Part shown: positions 1 through 7,800 of the stretch, in pieces
Position numbering within the stretch: position 1 is the stretch's first letter
How the letters are laid out: the number at the start of each line of letters is the position of its first letter
Assembly: GCA_041396125.1 (NCBI GenBank)
Contig: JAWKZG010000001.1
Location: 124,001 to 188,000 of the forward strand
Direction of reading: 5' to 3'
Source: JAWKZG01 sp041396125
GTDB taxonomy: Bacteria; Pseudomonadota; Gammaproteobacteria; Competibacterales; Competibacteraceae
DNA: 64,000 nucleotides
The notes under the pieces: model-generated
Databases searched by the model: none
What the model was told of the DNA's origin: nothing
Seen by the model: only the letters and a program-made list of their open reading frames with translations
Program-made: the position numbers and the translations under genes

Positions 1-559
1 TTATCTGCTAATAGATTGATTATTCTAAATAATTATGTGTGAAATCTCAAAAGAAAAATATTGTATTTCATATCCCTACGCTTTCTCCGAGAAGGGCTGA
101 CATTTTACGACGTTAAAAGTATCCCGATTTTTTTAAACAGCAATAATTCTTGAGTGCTCAGCGATGGCAATACTCCTGTTAATAATAAGGTAAGCCCTCA
201 GTGCTGCACCTTAAGCATATTTTCAGGAGTAGCAGGGCGATTACACGAAAACTATTAACATACTGAAAAATATAGTTTTCATGAAATTCGTCTGTTTTTA
301 AGAAAGCAGGTAAATCAGTTGATTACAGGCTTCGTGCAATCGCCCTGTAAAAAACAGTTTTACAAGCAAGTAATTAGCTGGATTTATCAATGCAACATCA
401 TGAAAATAATTGTCGTATCCAGTTTGTTGGCATTCTAATTGCTTTGAGCAGTCCAGCCTTAAAAGGCGTGGTCCTCTCACTGAGAGTTGTATTAAATCGC
501 TTTTTGCCAGATGTCAGGTACAGTTAAACATTATGAAGCTTTGGAGATTAAATTAACCC
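1..559. other. AT-rich intergenic start of window, no gene supported
   Basis: No convincing coding region is seen. The only open frame (about 60 codons on the minus strand near 298-480) has no recognisable motif, no ribosome binding site and a low-complexity composition. The stretch just before 560 carries GGAG at 541-544 that serves as ribosome binding site for the next gene. Confidence 0.5.
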
Positions 560-1090
560 ATGTCCATACAAGTACTTCAAGAGATGCTTTTATCCGTGCA
601 GGTGGAGAAGAAAACTGGCCATGTGGTTGTTCTCGGCAAAGCAGAAAATGGTTTTTCCCGTATTGGCAAATTAGTGCTTAAAGAGGGTGAAATTGTCGGT
701 GCTAATTTGCAATCGGATTCAGGTTTGAAAGCAGTCACTGACATATTAGCACTTGATATTACACAGGTACGTTTCCTGCCAATGCCGGATGTCCTTGCAA
801 GCCTCGAGTCTGGCACTCCGTCGGTGGCTGATATTGTGCGACAAATCAACGCTGTCGATGTTTTGCAAACGATCAGTGGTGATTTGCAGGAAGAGACTAC
901 AAAGGTACTGGAAAAACTGGTTGGTACTTCTGCATCCCAGAAAGTCGAAGCCATCGCTAGAAAAAATCCCCCAAATAAACATCCCAAGGAATTTCTTGAC
1001 CAGTGTAAAGCTTTCGTTGAACTGATGTCCGGTAAATCAAAAGCAGAACAACATTTTGCTCCACTCTATGAAAAAATAAATCTGGGGTGA
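560..1090 (+). CDS. DUF4388-like (PATAN-type) protein
   Basis: A 176-residue soluble protein. Residues about 15-75 follow the DUF4388 pattern: a KTGHVVVLG strand, then GKLVLKEGEIVGA, then a helix and a short hydrophobic strand. This fold is found in gliding, twitching and signalling proteins of many bacteria. The C-terminal part (about 110-176) is helical and resembles the short C-terminal helical domain that often follows DUF4388. There is no catalytic motif or signal peptide. A GGAG motif lies about 12 bases upstream of the ATG. It is followed on the same strand by two small membrane-protein genes, so the three may act together at the membrane. The function is unknown; the domain assignment is by pattern and is moderately sure. 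Confidence 0.6.
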   Translation: MSIQVLQEMLLSVQVEKKTGHVVVLGKAENGFSRIGKLVLKEGEIVGANLQSDSGLKAVTDILALDITQVRFLPMPDVLASLESGTPSVADIVRQINAVDVLQTISGDLQEETTKVLEKLVGTSASQKVEAIARKNPPNKHPKEFLDQCKAFVELMSGKSKAEQHFAPLYEKINLG

Positions 1091-1187
1091 ATTTGATATT
1101 CAGTAGTTAATTTCTGATTCAGACAGGGTTAGGATTTGTTGTGCTGAAGAAGATCAATCTAATAGTAATGAAACTGCGAGGTACTTT

Positions 1188-1511
1188 ATGGAATTAGAAC
1201 TTTTAAATTACAAAACAAGCTTTTTGAATCCTTTATTTAAATGGATTGCCCCTGTTTTGTTTGTATTTGCCTTGGCGATTTTTATAAAAGCTTCTGCAAA
1301 CTACGGTGGTGTATTTAAAGCCGCTATGAAACTTTTGGTGGCCAGTGTTTTGATTGGCGTATTGGCTTTCTTTTTCCGAGTTGGCGGCGATGTCATATTG
1401 CCAAACTTTAAATGGGGAGAAAGCGTTTTCTTTTTGATTTTCGTGATCTTCAATATCTTTGTGGCATTGAAATTCTTAAACGTTATTAAGGAGTTTAAGA
1501 GCAATGTTTGA
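1188..1511 (+). CDS. small membrane protein, three predicted TM helices
   Basis: A 107-residue protein with three hydrophobic segments at about 18-36, 45-66 and 78-98, and basic residues between and after them. No family was recognised. A GAGG ribosome binding site precedes the ATG. Its last 8 bases overlap the start of the next gene, also a three-helix membrane protein of almost the same size, which suggests translational coupling and perhaps a two-component membrane unit. Nothing in the sequence indicates transport or enzymatic residues. Confidence 0.6.
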   Translation: MELELLNYKTSFLNPLFKWIAPVLFVFALAIFIKASANYGGVFKAAMKLLVASVLIGVLAFFFRVGGDVILPNFKWGESVFFLIFVIFNIFVALKFLNVIKEFKSNV

Positions 1512-1821
1512 TTATAGTAGCAGTGTATTTAACCCGGTTTTAAAGTTAGTCATTACGTTCGGCTATGCCATCGTGGTTTATTTATATTACCGTTGTCTGA
1601 AAGAGTATAAAGGTTCGGAGACCGGAACTGCCTTGAAGGTGCTGTTATGGATGGGGATTTTCGGCTTCTTAGGCGCGCTGACAAGGTATTTAGGACATGG
1701 TACCGATCTTGGTTTTACTAAAGAACTCAGCCTGAAGTGGCTCCAATCTCTGTTTTATATCGTTCAGGCGGTATTTTTCATCTATGCGGCGGGTTACTTT
1801 TTGAAAGCATCAAGAAGTTAA
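1504..1821 (+). CDS. small membrane protein, three predicted TM helices
   Basis: A 105-residue protein overlapping the preceding gene by 8 bases, with AAGGAG about 9 bases before its ATG inside the upstream gene. Hydrophobic segments lie at about 12-30, 43-62 and 80-98. The loop after the first helix is charged (YYRCLKEYKG). The family is not recognised. The similar size and topology to its neighbour fit a pair of interacting membrane subunits, but that is inference. Confidence 0.6.
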   Translation: MFDYSSSVFNPVLKLVITFGYAIVVYLYYRCLKEYKGSETGTALKVLLWMGIFGFLGALTRYLGHGTDLGFTKELSLKWLQSLFYIVQAVFFIYAAGYFLKASRS

Positions 1822-1865
1822 GCCACTAGTAGGATGTTCTGCGTCGAGTTGATCCATCAGCTCGC

Positions 1866-1900
1866 GTAGGATGCGCTTCGCATAGCTCAGCGCATCCTAC
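1866..1900. repeat. inverted repeat, 10-bp arms
   Basis: GTAGGATGCG (1866-1875) and CGCATCCTAC (1891-1900) are perfect reverse complements with a 15-base loop. It has the look of a dispersed palindromic intergenic repeat. A partial GTAGGATG-like copy lies just upstream near 1830. It has no T-run, so it is unlikely to be a standard terminator. Confidence 0.6.
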
Positions 1901-1978
1901 TTCTGCCATGCTTAAACCCCTGGGATATAAGGGGAATATGCCAATTCTGAAAATCCGTTGTTAATCATTCAGCTATAA

Positions 1979-2197
1979 ATCCTTGTTTTAGAGTGTGAAC
2001 GCTTACTCGGTGAGCAGGCCGCTCGGCAACAGCCCATCAAAGTCAAAAAACACCAACGTCGCGCGTGCAATGCCATTCATTTGAGCTTGAACACGTTACG
2101 TCGTCTGATTCTTAATCCCGCCTTTCATGTCCCGTTACGATCCATTATCCAGCTGATATTTGGAAAAATTACAATTCCAACAGTCGGTTATGGTTGA
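1979..2197 (+). pseudogene. possible remnant of a coding sequence, unidentified
   Basis: An open frame of 72 codons between an in-frame TAA and TGA, without ATG. The translation is rich in basic residues (for example PIKVKKHQRR) and ends in a plausible hydrophobic C-terminus, which looks more like the decayed tail of a real gene than random sequence. No family was recognised; a transposase tail is one option. Confidence 0.25.
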
Positions 2198-2290
2198 TTT
2201 GAAAAATGTATCGTAGTGAGCTCATTGACTAAGCCCGATTGCCCTGGTGCGCGGAACACAGTCTTGACACATCCTCCATGCAGCAAATAG

Positions 2291-2311
2291 TATATTAATA
2301 CAACTAATATA
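2291..2311. promoter_or_regulatory. palindromic operator candidate upstream of the TRAP operon
   Basis: TATATTA, a 7-base spacer ATACAAC, then TAATATA: perfect 7-base arms 41 bases upstream of the dctP ATG. FCD-type GntR regulators bind short A/T-rich palindromes of this size, and such a regulator is encoded at the end of the operon (5148-5882). Binding by that protein is inference. Confidence 0.45.
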
Positions 2312-2351
2312 TTACTTGTGAATCTATCGCAATATCACATCGGGAGGAGAC

Positions 2352-3332
2352 ATGAATTCAACGACCAAACTACTCGGACTCTGCGTTGTTATCGCAGCAA
2401 GCTTGAGTGTGAGTATCCCTTCATTCGCAGCAACCACGTTGCGCATCGGCACGGTTCTGGCACCTGACGACCCCATGGGGCAGGGGCTCGACAAGTTCAA
2501 AGCTGAAGTCGAGGCAGCCACCAATGGCGACGTTCGGGTAAACGTCTTTCACAATTCGCAGTTGGGTGACACGACCGAGATGATTGACCAGGCGCGGGCA
2601 GGCGCAAATGTCGGTACTGTTACCGATGTGGCCCGCCTTTCGAGCTTCGTACCCTCGCTGGCCATTATGTCCGCGCCTTTCCTGTTTGATACTTTTGACC
2701 AGGCGGACAAATTCGCGCTTTCAGATGAATATCTGGCCTGGGGGGAGGAGCTGAAGGAGAAGTCAGGTCTCGTGATGCTGGCCTCGAACTGGTATCAGGG
2801 GCCACGCCACGCGTTGACTCAGAAACCGATTTCGGGTCCTGCCGATCTGGCCGGTGTACGCATGCGCACCATCGGCGCGCCGATCTGGATTGAGACCATT
2901 CGTGCCATGGGCGCTGAGCCGACTCCGATCGCCTGGGGTGAGGTCTACTCCGCTTTGCAAATGGGCGCTATCGACGCGGCTGAAGCGCAGCCAACAGCGA
3001 TCAAGGGTGCCAAGCTCTATGAGGTCATCAAGAACGTCACCAAAACCGGTCATATTCAACTGGTGACAGCGCTGGTCGTTTCCGCCGAAGCCTGGGATCA
3101 GATTTCGCCGGAAAACCAGAAGATCGTGCGTGATCTGGCGGTGGAGAATGGTCGTTATGCCTCTCAGTTGACCATCGATCTTGGTGAGCAGGCCCTGGCT
3201 GATGTTGCTGCCAGCGGCGTCACCATCTCGGACGTCGACCTTGCCCCGTTCAAGGAAGCAGTAGCCGGCGTTTACAGCCTGCTGAAGCTGGACGCTGAAG
3301 TGGCCATTGTCAATAAAGTGCTGGGCCGCTGA
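2352..3332 (+). CDS. dctP: TRAP transporter substrate-binding protein
   Basis: A 326-residue periplasmic binding protein of the DctP family that delivers an organic acid or related solute to the DctQM permease. Residues 1-26 form a signal peptide ending after FAA. The mature part starts TTLRIGTVLAP, followed by the family regions FKAEVEAATNGDVRV, LASNWYQGPRH and RMRTIGAPIWIETIRAMGA, then GEVYSALQMGAIDAAE, the usual position after the carboxylate-binding arginine. GGGAGGAG lies just before the ATG. It is followed 44 bases later by dctQ and then dctM, so it is the first gene of a TRAP operon. The substrate cannot be read from the sequence. Confidence 0.93.
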   Translation: MNSTTKLLGLCVVIAASLSVSIPSFAATTLRIGTVLAPDDPMGQGLDKFKAEVEAATNGDVRVNVFHNSQLGDTTEMIDQARAGANVGTVTDVARLSSFVPSLAIMSAPFLFDTFDQADKFALSDEYLAWGEELKEKSGLVMLASNWYQGPRHALTQKPISGPADLAGVRMRTIGAPIWIETIRAMGAEPTPIAWGEVYSALQMGAIDAAEAQPTAIKGAKLYEVIKNVTKTGHIQLVTALVVSAEAWDQISPENQKIVRDLAVENGRYASQLTIDLGEQALADVAASGVTISDVDLAPFKEAVAGVYSLLKLDAEVAIVNKVLGR

Positions 3333-3376
3333 TCTGATTCCCTCCGGGTGGCGCAGGTAACATCGAGGCAAACCTT

Positions 3377-3829
3377 GTGTTGCGACGTATTGAATTTGCC
3401 TGCGCCGCCATTCTGCTCGTAGCTGTGGTCATATTGGTCGGCGTGGCGTCTGTCGCACGCGCCCTGGGATCGCCTATCATCTGGTCGATCGAAGTCGCGC
3501 AACTGCTGTTTCTTTGGCTTTGTATCATTGCAATCGATCTGGCTTTACAGCATGAACGGCATTTTGGCATCAGTCTGGTGCTCGACAATGTGCCTGCCGC
3601 TGGCAGAAAGGCCATCGAGATCATCAATCTGATCGTGATGATCGGGCTGCTGGCCTACCTTCTTCAGTTCGCCTGGAAAAACATGATCCTCATGCATCCC
3701 CGGCTTGACGGCGCGCTGCAGACGCCGGGCTCCTACTTCCACGCCAGTATGGTGGTTGGTTTTGTGCTGATGATACGGACGCTGACCGTCAAGCTTGTGC
3801 AGTTTATCCGCAACAGGCCGGAGACCTGA
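3377..3829 (+). CDS. dctQ: TRAP transporter small permease
   Basis: A 150-residue protein with four hydrophobic segments (about 8-28, 40-58, 78-100 and 118-138), the topology of DctQ. The motif SIEVAQLLFLWLCIIAIDLALQHERHFGI matches the family signature in which W, E and H residues follow the second helix. Translation starts at a GTG. The stop codon TGA overlaps the ATG of dctM (ATGA), indicating translational coupling. It works with DctM as the membrane part of a sodium-driven TRAP importer. Confidence 0.9.
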   Translation: MLRRIEFACAAILLVAVVILVGVASVARALGSPIIWSIEVAQLLFLWLCIIAIDLALQHERHFGISLVLDNVPAAGRKAIEIINLIVMIGLLAYLLQFAWKNMILMHPRLDGALQTPGSYFHASMVVGFVLMIRTLTVKLVQFIRNRPET

Positions 3830-5112
3830 TGCTGCTACTCATTGCCGGCCTGTTCGTACTTTTCCTGCTCTCTGGAATGCCCGTTGCGTTTGCACTGGCT
3901 TTGGCGTCATTTCCGGTTTTTGTGCTGACCGGCACCATGCCGCCCACGGTCGCTATCCAGAAGATGGTGACAGCAACGCAAAGTTTTCCCATTCAGGCCG
4001 AGCCGTTTATTATATTAGCAGGCAATTATATGAATTCGACCGGCATCACCGAGCGCCTTGTCAAATTCGCTCGCCTGCTGACCGGTTGGCTGGCGGGTGG
4101 CCTGGGGCAGGTCTCCATTATGCTGAGTTTGATGATGGGGGGCATTTCCGGGTCTGCGGTTGCCGACGCCTCAATGGAGGCCAGATTGCTTGGGCCCAGC
4201 ATGATAGCCCAGGGTGGTTATTCAAAAGCGTCCGCTGCCGCAGTGCTGGCGTTTGGATCGATCATCACGGCAACAATACCCCCCAGCATTGGTCTGATCC
4301 TTTTCGGATTTATCAATGAGGTCTCCATTGGCCGGCTGTTCCTGGCCGGTGTCGTGCCCGGCATCTTGCTGACAGTGACTTTAATGCTGGCGGCCTGGAT
4401 TGTCGCGAAGCGCAACGGTTACGAACCGGATCTTGCCGAACCGCCGACGTTTCGGCAGCTTTTAGCGAGTTTCAGGGAAAGCATCTGGGCGCTCGCCTTT
4501 CCGGTCATTCTGATTGTTGGCTTCCGGTTTGGTTTCTTTACCGCCACCGAGGCCGGCGCGTTTCTGGTCTTCTATGCCTTGTTTATAGGGGTTTTCGTTT
4601 ATCGCGAGCTCACCCTGGAAAAGCTCTATGAGGCGATAAAAAGCACGGTTTCGGACCTGGGCATGGTCATGCTGCTCATTATGATGGCCGCTGTGCTCGG
4701 CTTTGCTGTGACCATCGAGCAAGGCCCGCAGCAAATTGCAGCAATGGTGGCCACGCTTACCCAGGAACCCGTGCTCATTCTTGTACTGGTTTTGCTTTTG
4801 CTGTTGATCAGCGGCATGTTTCTTTAGGGCGCTGCCAACATTTTGCTGGTCACGCCCATTGTGCTGCCGGTGCTGATCCAGGCAGGATTTGATCCCGTCC
4901 ATATGGGCATTCTCATGGTCACGCTTATCAACATTGGCGGTCTCACGCCCCCTGTTGGTGTGATCATGTTCACAGTGTGTGGCATTCTGGACGTCAAAAC
5001 CGGTGAATTCTCCAGGGCATCGGTTCCCTATTTTCTCGCGATATTGGCGTTTCTTACTGTTTTGATCGCCTTTCCCGCAGTTTCGCTTTTTATACCAGGC
5101 CAGCTAATGTAG
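3829..5112 (+). pseudogene. dctM: TRAP transporter large permease, interrupted by an in-frame TAG
   Basis: DctM is the large transport subunit, normally about 425-430 residues with 12 helices. The frame from 3829 reads a typical DctM for 332 codons, up to SGMFL, and meets TAG at 4825-4827. It then continues in the same frame to 5112 with GAANILLVTPIVLPV and the C-terminal GLTPPVGVIMF region. The family usually has GMFLE at this place, so a GAG-to-TAG change is the simplest explanation. Without readthrough the product would lack the last two to three helices. The total length with the stop ignored (427 codons) is normal, and nothing else is damaged. It could be a very recent mutation, a sequencing error, or an amber codon suppressed in the host. 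Confidence 0.85.
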
Positions 5113-5147
5113 GTCTTGGAATACAATTGTTTAGAGGTTGATCGGTT

Positions 5148-5882
5148 ATGAAGGTCGGTTCCCTGCCCGAGGCACTGGTGAAAGCATCAGACAAGCTGAC
5201 GGGGACAATTCAACCCAGCTCAGCGGCCGCTCGAGTATATGCGCGGCTCAGGGAGCGCATCATTTCGCTGGATCTGCTTCCCGACACGGTTTTGTCTCGC
5301 GCCGACCTTGCCAAGGAACACGGCGTCAGCCAGTCTCCGGTGCGGGAAGCTATCCAGAAGCTTGAGCAAGAGGGCCTTGTTGTTTCCTATCCCCAGTCCA
5401 AGACAGTGGTCACCAGGATCAATGTCGATCATGCGCGGGAAACTCAGTTCATGCGTCTGAGTATCGAACTGGAAGTTGCTAAAACCCTTGCCAAAAAGAA
5501 GAATCCGGACTTAATCCTGCCCTCATCCCGAATTTTTAGAATGCAAAAAATTACGGGCGAAGATCGCGACATACCAGAGTTCACCGCTCTTGACCGGCTC
5601 TTTCACCTCTCGCTTTTCCAGGCAGCGGGGGTTTCATCGTTGTGGCATCTGGTTTCTGGCCGTTCTGGCCATATTGATCGGCTGAGAATGCTCAATCTGC
5701 CAGACCCCGGCAAGATATCGGCAGTGCTTGAGTCTCACGCGCGCATCTTGTCGGCCATTGCCGAGGGCGATCTTCAGGCTGTTGAAGAGAATGTCCGGGA
5801 ACACCTTTCCGGGACTTTGTCTTCCCTGCCTGCGATCAAGGAATCGTATCCTGAGTATTTTGGAGCAACGGATTCGAACTAA
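5148..5882 (+). CDS. GntR-family regulator, FCD subfamily
   Basis: A 244-residue regulator. Residues about 26-95 form the GntR winged helix: VYARLRERIISLDLLPDTVLSRADLAKEHGVSQSPVREAIQKLEQEGLV. About 100-235 is an all-helical FCD ligand-binding domain with conserved Asp/His positions (FHLSLFQAAG, LESHARILSAI, VREHL). It lies 35 bases after dctM on the same strand, so it probably controls the TRAP operon in response to the imported acid. The palindrome at 2291-2311 is a candidate target. The N-terminal 25 residues are longer than usual. Confidence 0.88.
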   Translation: MKVGSLPEALVKASDKLTGTIQPSSAAARVYARLRERIISLDLLPDTVLSRADLAKEHGVSQSPVREAIQKLEQEGLVVSYPQSKTVVTRINVDHARETQFMRLSIELEVAKTLAKKKNPDLILPSSRIFRMQKITGEDRDIPEFTALDRLFHLSLFQAAGVSSLWHLVSGRSGHIDRLRMLNLPDPGKISAVLESHARILSAIAEGDLQAVEENVREHLSGTLSSLPAIKESYPEYFGATDSN

Positions 5883-6101
5883 TCTGAATGATCGAATACC
5901 CGCCAAAATCTCTGTTGCCAGGGGAAAGCCGGGGATTAGCAAGCACGACAGATCTCGCTGAATCTTTTCGGCAGCCTCATTCTTGAACACCGCATAAACG
6001 CCTGAACGCGGCGCTGTGCTGGTATTCGAAATCGCAGACTGCTACCGGCAGGCTTCTCGCTGTAGAATGCAATCGACAGCTAAAACCAATAAGGAGCCCT
6101 G

Positions 6102-7373
6102 ATGAAGAAAGAAACCATTTGTGTCCACGAAGGTTACGAAACCGACCCGACCACTAAATCCTGCGCGGTGCCGATTTACCAGACCGTCGCCTACGAGTTT
6201 GACAATGCCCAGCACGGTGCTGATCTGTTCGATCTGGCAGTGCCCGGCAATATTTATTCGCGCATTATGAACCCGACCTGGGATGTGCTGGAAAAGCGCG
6301 TGGCGGCACTGGAAGGCGGGGTAGCGGCACTGGCCGTGGCGGCCGGCAGTGCGGCCATTAATTATGCCATTCTGACCATTGCCGAGGCGGGCGATAATAT
6401 CGTCACAACACCGCAATTATACGGCGGCACATATACCCTGTTTGCGCATATGCTGCCGAAACAGGGCATCGACGTGCGTTTTGCCGCCAGCGATCAGGCC
6501 GAGGATCTGGCAAAACTCATTGATGAACGTACCAAAGCCGTGTTCTGCGAATCCATTGGCAATCCCGCCGGCAATATCGCCGACATCGAAGCGCTGGCGA
6601 CCATGGCGTGCAAGCATGGTGTACCGCTGATTGTTGATAACACCGTCGCCACCCCGGCTTTGCTCAATCCGATCGCGTACGGTGCTGACATTGTGGTGCA
6701 TTCGCTGACCAAATACATGGGCGGTCACGGCACAACCTTGGGCGGCATCATTGTCGATTCCGGCAAATTCCCCTGGACGGAACACAAAGCGCGCTTTCCG
6801 GTGCTGAGTGAACCGGAACCGGCGTATCACGGTGTGGTATATACCGAGGCATTTGGCGTGGCGGCTTATATCGCCCGTGCCCGCACGGTGCCACTGCGCA
6901 ATACCGGTTCGGCACTGTCACCGATGAGTGCTTTTCTGTTACTGCAGGGTATCGAGACTTTACCGCTCAGAATGGAGCGCCATTGTGAGAACGCTGGCGC
7001 GGTGGCCCGCTATCTGAAAGAGCATGATCAGGTTGAATGGGTCAGCTACGCCGGGCTGGAAGGTGATAAATACTATGATCTGGCGCAGAAATATTTCAAC
7101 GGAACGCCCTCTTCACTGCTGACCTTCGGTATCAAAGGTGGTTATGAGGCGGGTGTGAAATTCTACGTCGCGCTGAAAATGATCAAACGTCTGGTCAACA
7201 TCGGCGATACCAAAACCCTGGCCTGCCATCCGGCCTCGACCACGCACCGGCAATTGTCCGAGGCCGAGCAGAAAGTTGCTGGCGTCAGCCCGGAAATGCT
7301 GCGCCTGTGCATCGGCATCGAACATATCGACGATATCATCGCCGATCTCGATCAGGCTTTCGGGGCGATTTAG
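6102..7373 (+). CDS. metY: O-acetylhomoserine sulfhydrylase-like PLP enzyme
   Basis: A 423-residue member of the Cys/Met metabolism PLP family. It would form homocysteine from O-acetylhomoserine and sulfide. Visible features are the YSRIMNPT phosphate-contact region (52-59), SAAINYAIL near the cofactor, the D179 region LIVDNTVATP, and HSLTKYMGGHG with the PLP lysine at K204. The long insertion WTEHKARFPVLSEPEPAYHG and GSALSPMSAFLLLQGIETLPLRMERH are typical of MetY rather than MetB/MetC. AAGGAG is located 7 bases before the ATG. It stands alone, with more than 200 bases on either side. Confidence 0.9.
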   Translation: MKKETICVHEGYETDPTTKSCAVPIYQTVAYEFDNAQHGADLFDLAVPGNIYSRIMNPTWDVLEKRVAALEGGVAALAVAAGSAAINYAILTIAEAGDNIVTTPQLYGGTYTLFAHMLPKQGIDVRFAASDQAEDLAKLIDERTKAVFCESIGNPAGNIADIEALATMACKHGVPLIVDNTVATPALLNPIAYGADIVVHSLTKYMGGHGTTLGGIIVDSGKFPWTEHKARFPVLSEPEPAYHGVVYTEAFGVAAYIARARTVPLRNTGSALSPMSAFLLLQGIETLPLRMERHCENAGAVARYLKEHDQVEWVSYAGLEGDKYYDLAQKYFNGTPSSLLTFGIKGGYEAGVKFYVALKMIKRLVNIGDTKTLACHPASTTHRQLSEAEQKVAGVSPEMLRLCIGIEHIDDIIADLDQAFGAI

Positions 7374-7800
7374 CGTCTGCTTGCATTCGTTTCTAGATAT
7401 CACACTCCGTCGCAGGGCAGAAAGTGTGTCCTGTGACGGCTTTGCTGTTGCTAACCGACGCCTCCCGGATGCCGTTTCACTGTATCCGGGCTACCTGCTT
7501 TCCCCCGGCATAGTTGCCATACATGCGGCTCGCAATCCCGGCGGCTGAAAAAGCAGACCGCTCTCTCGGTTTTCCCCTATCCGGTCTGTAAAACGCCCTG
7601 AATCGACGCTCGACCTTCCTCCTGCAATCTGCCGTGCAATGGCGTGTGACACCGTTGTCAGGCGTAGTCTTACGTATATTTCATTATTTACTAATATAGC
7701 AGTTCATGAAACGCTAAAAGCAGGATTCCGTCAGGTAGTAATTGTTGTAATACAGGGAGTTAATAATAGAAAGGGTTTGCTGTTTTATTAAGGTAATGCT
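7374..7800. other. intergenic region with one dispersed palindromic repeat
   Basis: Contains a copy of the REP-like repeat at 7464-7494 and otherwise no open frame with support. The last 120 bases are A/T-rich and probably hold the promoter of the following flavocytochrome gene. Confidence 0.5.
7464..7494 (+). repeat. REP-like palindromic repeat (family A)
   Basis: A 31-base element with CCCGGAT and ATCCGGG arms around a GCCGTTTCACTGT core, ending in CTAC. Ten copies or partial copies occur in this window (7464, 10498, 19353, 20928 minus, 21184, 22287 partial, 22355, 22453, 35714 minus, 47544), all intergenic. Confidence 0.85.

Larger units (their letters stand above)
1822..2290. other. intergenic region with hairpin and a possible decayed coding stretch
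   Basis: Between the small membrane genes and the TRAP operon. It holds a 10-bp-arm inverted repeat at 1866-1900 and an open but start-less frame at 1979-2197 (both listed separately). No intact gene is supported. Confidence 0.5.

Noticed and set aside
298..480. 60-codon minus-strand frame near the start of the window
   Set aside because: No ribosome binding site, no motif and no neighbour on that strand.
1866..1900. Intrinsic terminator for the small membrane-protein genes
   Set aside because: No T-run after the stem and a 15-base loop; a dispersed palindromic repeat is more likely.
4825..4827. Pyrrolysine decoding of the TAG in dctM
   Set aside because: No pyl genes are in the window, the MttB-like gene at 57762 has no TAG, and the residue lost is the conserved glutamate of the GMFLE motif. 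A substitution is simpler.
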